Positions 58,103-64,000 of a DNA stretch of 64,000 bases are shown here, in pieces (position 1 is the stretch's first letter; every line of letters starts with the position of its first letter). The stretch is from Siphonodentalium dalli (Eukaryota; Mollusca; Scaphopoda; Gadilida; Siphonodentaliidae). Below the pieces are notes generated by a model. It searched no databases. It had not been told where the DNA came from and saw only the letters and a list, made by a program, of their open reading frames with translations. The stretch covers positions 153,196,875-153,260,874 of the forward strand of contig CP136062.1 of assembly GCA_032622095.1 (NCBI GenBank). Reading direction: 5' to 3'. The translations under genes were made by a program, and so were the position numbers.

Positions 58103-58346
58103 CCCTTTACCCAACAAAGCGGCCAAAAACGCCCAAATAAAGCTTCAACAGCCTAAAATATCTTCGGTCTGTCTCAATAACACCATACAAATATGGATAT
58201 CATTGGAGCCGGTTCATTGACCACATTGTGATCGTTACAGTTATGCCCTGTGCCAATGCATTCTCTTATATATGCGAGTCGACCATAGGTCGACTCGCAT
58301 ATATAAGAGAATGCATTGGCACAGGGCCGTTCTGTTGGGTAAAGGT
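58103..58346 (+). mobile_element. PAL-1 MITE copy 5, single-hairpin deletion form
   Basis: Left CCCTTTACCCAACAAAGCGG, right CTGTTGGGTAAAGG with one change, TTAA at 58099-58102 and 58347-58350. Only one hairpin (58254-58322) remains; its tip GCGAGTCGACC...GGTCGACTCGC is perfectly symmetric, as expected if the left arm of hairpin 1 were joined to the right arm of hairpin 2. Confidence 0.92.
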
Positions 58347-58403
58347 TTAAAGCGTCTTAGAACAAGTAATTGGTTAAGCGCTATATACGACTGTCATTAT
58401 TAT

Positions 58404-58520
58404 AGAGCGTTAGGCCACCACAAGCCATCCAGCTCTGGCGAATCTGGTTCGATTCCCAAAATAGACGGTTTTGTGATTCACTCACAATTTATGGAGGCGT
58501 ACTTGATTGCACTTGCATAA
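58404..58520 (+). mobile_element. tRNA-like SINE unit 1
   Basis: B-box GGTTCGATTCC at 58446-58456, preceded by GCGTTAGGCCACC and CAAGCCATCCAGCT. The tail AGGCGTACTTGATT is shared with unit 2. Confidence 0.65.
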
Positions 58521-58529
58521 TTATATATG

Positions 58530-58695
58530 ATGTCCATCTGTAGTGCCAGTGATGGCGCGTTGGGCCACTGCGAAGCACAAGCCATCCAGCTACAGAAAAT
58601 CTGGTTCGATTCCCAAATAGTCGCGGTTATGTGATTAACACACACTGTAGATAGGCGTACTTGATTCGTACTTGCATGTGATGTCCATCTATAGT
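58530..58695 (+). mobile_element. tRNA-like SINE unit 2
   Basis: A-box-like GTGATGGCGCGTTGGG (about 58550) and B-box GGTTCGATTCC at 58603-58613 stand at near tRNA spacing. The tail AGGCGTACTTGATT and GATGTCCATCTATAGTG match unit 1. A tRNA-derived SINE is more likely than a tRNA gene because the stems do not fold convincingly. Confidence 0.68.
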
Positions 58696-59272
58696 GTCAG
58701 TAACGTAAAACAAATTGTAAACAAACACTTGTTTTGCCCGACGCTCACGGTCTCTCCCTGTAAAATATCGTATGTAAACAAAGCGTTCACGATGATCAAT
58801 GACATGCACGACGATTATCTCGCATTGCATCATGTAAAATGATAGGGTCTAATGAATGTCGATTAATTTAAAGCATATTTACCCATTAACAATATTACAT
58901 GAACAACGGAAGTCTCCGTGCTTCACCTGGAAAAGAAGTGAATCTATTGCGGCAGTGGCACGTGATGTAACTTCGTTTTTATCAGCGATATACACCCCTG
59001 GTCAAGTGGTCCTATACTATTCTGCTATGTTGGGGGGGGGGGGGGTCCTGCTGAATAGCTATGATGCTGGTAAGACAAACTGATGCCGTTACGAAAAAGT
59101 TCCGTTTTGTTTTTTACTAAAGTTTTCATTTCCGTGGTGTTTGGCTAATCCGAGCGATTTGATAAATGCCAGTGTCTGTATGAAACATTCAAGAACATAT
59201 AAAATTTGTTTTTAATTTAATACGTCTACGAAACCTCGAACCATGTGGTGCTCGTCATCGTTTTATTTATTA
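58696..59272. other. Unassigned, with a G-run
   Basis: A G-run at about 59032-59045 is the only feature. Confidence 0.3.
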
Positions 59273-59276
59273 TTAA

Positions 59277-59622
59277 CCCTTTACCCAACAGAACGGCCCT
59301 GTGCCAATGCATTCTCTTATATATGCGAGTCGACCATAGGTCGCCTCGCATATATAAGAGAATGCATTGGCTTAACACATTAAAAATTATTTAAATTTTT
59401 TTAGGCCAATGCATTCTCTTATATATGCGAGGCGACCTATGGTCGACTCGCATATATAAGAGAATGCATTGGCACAGGGCATAACTGTAACTATCACAAT
59501 GTGGTCAAGGAGCCGGTTCCAATGATATCCATATTTGTATGGTTCTATTGAGACAGACCGAAGATATTTTAGGCTGTTGAAGCTTTATTCGGCCGGTTTT
59601 GGCCGGTTTGTTGGGTAAAGGG
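59277..59622 (-). mobile_element. PAL-1 MITE copy 6, TTAA-flanked
   Basis: CCCTTTACCCAACAGAACGG left, GTTTGTTGGGTAAAGGG right, TTAA at 59273-59276 and 59623-59626. Both hairpins are present; the spacer between them is shortened by about 45 bp. Confidence 0.92.
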
Positions 59623-59626
59623 TTAA

Positions 59627-60128
59627 CGACACCTCAACGAAGATCCCCCTTCCCATCGGCCACATCATGTCTATGCAGCCTCGAACCATGTGGTGCTCTT
59701 TAACGTTTTACTTATTATGATATATCCCAGCTACATCATTCATCGTTTGCAGCATTACCTGTTAATTGAAGGACTCGCCGTATGATATTAGCAAGCGTGT
59801 AGGTGGAAAAGCATTTACCGCTAAATTGCCCCCAACTGATGTACGATGTCGTTAATACCGCGGCCCAATGTGTGTTCTCACAACAAACTGCTCATCTTCC
59901 CACTCTGATCCATTCCCTTCCGTCGCACAAAAACTGTAAACCTGCCTGGCATCATTATCCCACTTTACGTCAGTCCCTTTGGTCGCACACAAAAAATGTG
60001 ACTGCGGGCTCCCATCGAACTGGCAGGCGATATAACTTCAGAAGCACTGATGGGTAAGGGGCACACCATTCAGAAATAAACCTTTTCCCAATGTAGATTA
60101 TTTAAGAAATGGGTCTTGCTTCGCTTTC
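59627..60128. other. Unassigned sequence
   Basis: CCTCGAACCATGTGGTGCTC occurs at about 59235 and 59679, on both sides of PAL-1 copy 6. No gene supported. Confidence 0.35.
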
Positions 60129-60199
60129 GTTCCATGGAGTATACATGTTGGTCTGACACACAAAAATATCAGACCAACTTGCATCCATACTCCATGGAA
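60129..60199. repeat. Inverted repeat, about 27-31-bp stem
   Basis: TTCCATGGAGTAT...GTTGGTCTGA and its inverse flank a 14-base A-rich loop. Confidence 0.85.
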
Positions 60200-60344
60200 T
60201 CGCTTCTTTTTGGTCCGTGCACCTGGACTCGTACAAGAAAAACACATACTGTACACACCATTGTATAATAACTCAGTATATGTTACCATAATCAAGTGGC
60301 AATGTGATGGATTGAGGGATACTACAGCAGTTCATTATTGAGGG

Positions 60345-61180
60345 TTTTGTTTAGGTAATTACATACATAACGAGATAATTCATTGTACATTTTGGATGGG
60401 TAGCATGGGTTATTGTGGATGGGGTATAAGTTAGTTCATGTAAAATTACTCAATTAGCAAGATAATAATTATTCATAGTAAAACTCGGTTCTTCAATGAC
60501 AATTTCGGTAAACTTATTTAAATACATGTAACAAGATAATTCACAGTATATTTTGGAGGTTGTATAAGGTAGATTATATCAAATTACTCAAATAACAAGA
60601 TACTGCATAGCACACTGTTGATGGGTCTATAATGTAGATCAATGTCAAATGACTCAAATAGCGAGATAATGTATTGTACATTTTTGGAGGGGTATCATAT
60701 GTTCATGTTGGAGGATTAACCCTTTACCCAACAGAAGGGCCCTGTGCCAATGCATTCTCTTAAATATGCGAGTCGACCATAGGTCGCCTCGCATATATAA
60801 GAGAATGCATTGGCTTAACACATTAAAAATTATAAAATTGTTAAAGAATGTAAGAAAAAATGGTAAAAAGTGTTAAAAAAAGATTTTTTTTAGGCCAATG
60901 CATTCTCTTATATATGCGAGGCGACCTATGGTCGACTCGCATATATAAGAGAATGCATTGGCACAGGGCATAACTGTAACCATCACAATGTGGTCAAGGA
61001 GCCGGTTCCAATGATATCCATATTTGTATGGTTATATTGAGACAGACCGAAGATATTTTAGGCTGTTGAAGCTTTATTTGGCCGGTTTTGGGTAAAGGGT
61101 TAAGGTAAATCATGTCAAATTACTCAAATAGCGAGATAATAATCATTCATAGTACAAGTCGGTTCTTCAAGGACAATTTC
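60345..61180. repeat. Degenerate 85-100-bp tandem repeat, interrupted by PAL-1
   Basis: AAATTACTCAAATAGCGAGA-type blocks recur at about 60445, 60575, 60645 and 61117. TTCGGTTCTTCAA..GACAATTTCGGTA recurs at about 60485 and 61150. PAL-1 copy 7 interrupts the array. Confidence 0.8.
60720..61099 (-). mobile_element. PAL-1 MITE copy 7, TTAA-flanked
   Basis: CCCTTTACCCAACAGAAGGG left, GCCGGTTTTGGGTAAAGGG right (a few bases of the repeat lost), TTAA at 60716-60719 and 61100-61103. Both hairpins present. Confidence 0.92.
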
Positions 61181-62427
61181 GGTATGCGCTACTCTCAGAT
61201 ACCCCATCACACTCATGTTATATATAATCAAATTCGTCGCTCCAATTCCTCGTTCCACCACATCATGCGCCAATATGATCCCTCGAGTCTTGTTAAGAGT
61301 TGAAAGGTGAAGAAAAAGTTGCCATCTGCTTGGCACGTCTGTTGGTTAATGAACTTGGTGGTGTCTGTTGGCGCTCGGTCTGTGTAGTCGCAGCTATTCA
61401 CCTGCTTGATACCACATTCTTCGAGATCGGAACCAATGGAGATGAATGGATTATGTCTGACCTGATATATTTATGAGCACATGTTCAAACTTTCTAACAC
61501 GGGAGATTAATCATGTCTTCATATAAGAAGAGTAGTTGTCTAGCCTTGGCACGTCGCTGCTGTACTAGCCTCTATATATGCATGGCATATTCACCTTTTG
61601 TGTTTCTGAACAGTCACGATTGCACCATTATAATTCTCTATCCCCACCCCCCCCCCCCCTGCGCTATGGCGAAGATGGGTCTAATCCCGATTAAAGTACA
61701 ATGAATGTAACTTGATTTGTGCATGTGAGCAATTTCCCCGGTTGTTCTCTGATGTATAGGTTATTTCTGTACGTGCGGTGTGTGGTTTCCCTGTAAAATT
61801 AATCCTGTGTGTTGCCTAGATTCCACTCATAATACTCTTTACAATACTATTTGGAACTGTCTGAGCCATAATATGACCGATACGTGGATATACGCATGTG
61901 CGGCAATATACTGTTGGAAAGTGGGATCATCGTATTTATGTAATTTTCGCCCATTTCATTCACATAATCCCCACATACATGTGTTTTGGAATGGCTCATC
62001 GATAAACCGATGGAATTCACCCCTCTGTGCGACCTTTCATATATCGATTAAACCAACAGGCGACCAAATAATATCGCGCATTGAAATCGGCACGACACGC
62101 CAATTAATCGATTTAATAACTAGACATATAGATTGCCATATATTTATTGGCAGCTAATGACGGGTAAAGTGTGTCATGATATTAGATTCCGATGGTGGAT
62201 AGACGGAACTGGCTCATTTTAACCTCTATAAATTATATTGGAAGGAGGGATAAGATATATGTCTATATTAAAATACAGGCAGTATTGATATACAGACGTT
62301 ATAAACTCTGACAAACGCTCTTTATTTCACCATATCGCCAACATACTAACAAGGAACGTTATATGTTGTTGAATCGGACTGTTTTAGATTACATTAATTC
62401 TGACTTGAATAAGTCTCTCTGTTTGCA
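61181..62427. other. Unassigned, with a C-run
   Basis: A C-run at about 61642-61659, followed by TGCGCTATGGCG, resembles the G-tract element ends. The 125-residue frame at 61780-62157 is unrecognised and has no repeat or domain support. Confidence 0.3.
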
Positions 62428-62429
62428 TA

Positions 62430-62888
62430 TGTGACCCGCCATATAAAATCCAGTCGTAAGTCGTGATTTGTTTTACCCTGTGCCAATGCATTCTCTTATA
62501 TATTCGGGTCGACCATAGGTCGCCTCGCATATATAAGAGAATGCATTGGCCTAACAATTTTTTATCATTTTTTTTAAATAAACGTTTCTTACAATTTTTA
62601 GGACATAAAATAAAAAACATCCATTACCCTGCAAGGAGCCCCACACATATATAGAAGCATATAGAAGAGTGTCGTCTGCTCATGTTTGTCTGGGGCTCTG
62701 TATGGGTGAAATTATAAAATTGTTAAAGAATACAAGAAAAAATTATTAAAATTGTAAAAAAATGTTAGGCCAATGCATTCTCTTATATATGCGAGGCGAC
62801 CTATGGTTGACTCGCATATATAAGAGAATGCATTGGCACAGGGTAAAAAAAATCCCGACTTACGACTGGTTTGATATGGCGGGTCACA
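62430..62888. mobile_element. PAL-2 MITE copy 3, complete
   Basis: TGTGACCCGCCATATAAAAT left, with the inverse CGGGTCACA right; TA at 62428-62429 and 62889-62890. Two hairpins (about 62484-62552 and 62767-62837) flank a spacer of about 215 bp containing CATATATAGAAGCATATAGA and an AAATTATAAAATTGTTAAAG block that is also in the PAL-1 spacer. Confidence 0.92.
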
Positions 62889-62890
62889 TA

Positions 62891-63372
62891 TTGTTTACGA
62901 CGTGTATCTGCTAATTATCAGTATTTTGGCACTGGTTGGCCTATACATGCAAGCACGCCTCCAGTCTCTTTGGAAACCCGAATGAAATCCTAACAGATTT
63001 ACGTATATATAGATCTGTGGATCAGTTTTCATTTTCTTGGACGATGTGGCTTTCCCAAGATGACGAAATAAATCATTTCCAAATATGGAGTGGATGTCTG
63101 TGAAAATCGCAGTATTTAGTATTATAAAATCTGTTGTGATTATCTATCATGGGGAAATTGTCAAAATGTCATTCACCTCGGATATCGCAATTTAAATATT
63201 ATCAACAACGAAGCAGTGTTTGTAATTGTTATCGGCTATTTATAGAGATTAGATTCCGCATTAAATTGATATGTTGCGCCAATAACCAATGAAATCGCAC
63301 ATGCTCTGAGCCATAACCAATGGAATGGAGGGACTCCCATCAATACAGAAAACAAAATTGAATCACATCTCG
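62891..63372. other. Unassigned sequence
   Basis: No gene or clear repeat. Confidence 0.3.
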
Positions 63373-63660
63373 AGACGATTTTTTTTACCCTGTGCCAATG
63401 CATTCTCTTATATATGCGAGTCGACCATAGGTCGCCTCGCATATATAAGAGAATGCATTGGCCTAACAATTTTTTATCTATTTTTTTAAATAAATGTTTA
63501 TTACAATTTTTAGGACATAAAATAAAAAACATCCATTACCCTGCAGGGAGCCCCACACATATATAAAAGCATATAGAAGAGTGTCGTCTGCTCATGTTTG
63601 TCTGGGGCTCTGTGTGGGTGAAATTATAAAATTGTTAAAGAATACAAGAACAAATTATTC
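63373..63660. mobile_element. PAL-2 MITE copy 4, truncated at both ends
   Basis: Begins at TTTTTTTACCCTGTGCCAAT without the TGTGACCC terminus. The first hairpin (63395-63463) is complete. It ends at ACAAGAACAAATTATT in the spacer. Confidence 0.85.
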
Positions 63661-63712
63661 CGTCGGCTTTTCAAAGAGACTGGTGCGCCTCGTATTCAAA
63701 TCATGTAGAGGT

Positions 63713-64000
63713 CAGGGTCCGTGTTGGCCCACAATTTACTTTTGCCAAATGAAAATAATTTTTGCCAAATGCTGTTAGAAGTTGCCAGATGCTATCAGTT
63801 TCTACAAAATTGTTTCTTTTATTTTGATTATTTCGACAATTGCTGCTTGAGCGACCTTTGATATCGATAGGAAAGTAGTCCATTATTAATATTTCTGGCC
63901 TCTATACTTTGGTTTATCATAAAACAATAAACCAACAACATAACAGTGAAATTGTAGAATGGTTTCTTCGTGAGAAAGGCACATCGAAACAAAGATGATT
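63713..64000 (-). mobile_element. hAT-like MITE, copy E, cut by window end
   Basis: Starts CAGGGTCCGTGTTGGCCC, then TTTTGCCAAATGAAAATAAT and TTGATATCGATAGGAAAG blocks as in copies B and C. The right end lies outside the window. Confidence 0.85.

Noticed and set aside
58596-58620. True tRNA gene
   Set aside because: B-box present but cloverleaf stems do not form, and a neighbouring copy with a shared tail indicates a SINE.
61780-62157. 125-residue frame as a host gene
   Set aside because: No domain, no splice support, Cys/His/Trp scatter without pattern; compatible with chance.

Overview
This is a gene-poor, AT-rich stretch of metazoan (invertebrate) nuclear DNA. No bacterial operon, phage, CRISPR array, rRNA gene or intact host gene can be supported. 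The only long coding sequence is a non-LTR retrotransposon (LINE). Its ORF order, PHD finger, 2A-like peptide and esterase-like ORF1 fit CR1/L2-type elements of marine invertebrates such as molluscs, amphioxus or echinoderms. The host cannot be named from sequence alone. Nearly everything else that can be recognised is a non-autonomous transposon, a minisatellite or a local duplication, and most short open frames are chance frames inside these repeats.

Layout. 0-2.3 kb: tandem repeats. 2.37-7.01 kb: a nearly full-length LINE on the minus strand, with an intact esterase-like ORF1 and an ORF2 split by two frameshifts. 7.6-8.1 kb: short tandem duplications. 9.8-11.5 kb: hAT-like ends and a complete hAT-like MITE with a perfect 8-bp target-site duplication. 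12.5-12.8 kb: the first copy of a bi-palindromic MITE (here PAL-1, flanked by TTAA). 14.7-18.4 kb: a foldback element, a tRNA-like SINE fragment, an ACAGACAG-tailed repeat and a 17-bp minisatellite. 20-26 kb: two more hAT-like MITEs, several foldbacks, a 5'-truncated second LINE and another PAL-1. 27.5-30.9 kb: a 23-bp minisatellite, an element carrying three 191-bp repeats, a small TTAA element and PAL-2 (the same palindromic core inside different outer ends). 30-34.5 kb: old segmental duplications. 35.3-40.9 kb: a third TTAA family, G-tract elements, a Harbinger-like MITE, a second bi-hairpin family and a CATCAT-rich tract. 41.1-45.2 kb: a higher-order minisatellite and four copies of a roughly 400-bp module, with PAL insertions. 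47.8-53.1 kb: a minisatellite, duplications and further elements. 55.2-64 kb: the densest PAL region, a minisatellite, a 180-bp near-perfect palindrome and tRNA-like SINE pieces.

How the parts relate. The LINE once supplied its own endonuclease and reverse transcriptase. The MITEs carry no transposase and must have been moved in trans: the TTAA/CCCTTT families probably by a piggyBac-like enzyme, the CAGGG/8-bp family by a hAT enzyme and the GGGTACG/TAA element by a PIF/Harbinger enzyme. Most notable are (1) six tandem RNA hairpins in the LINE ORF2 leader whose arms vary in ways that keep pairing in the sense RNA, just upstream of a 2A-like peptide, and (2) a palindrome-of-palindromes core shared by two MITE families with unrelated outer ends.
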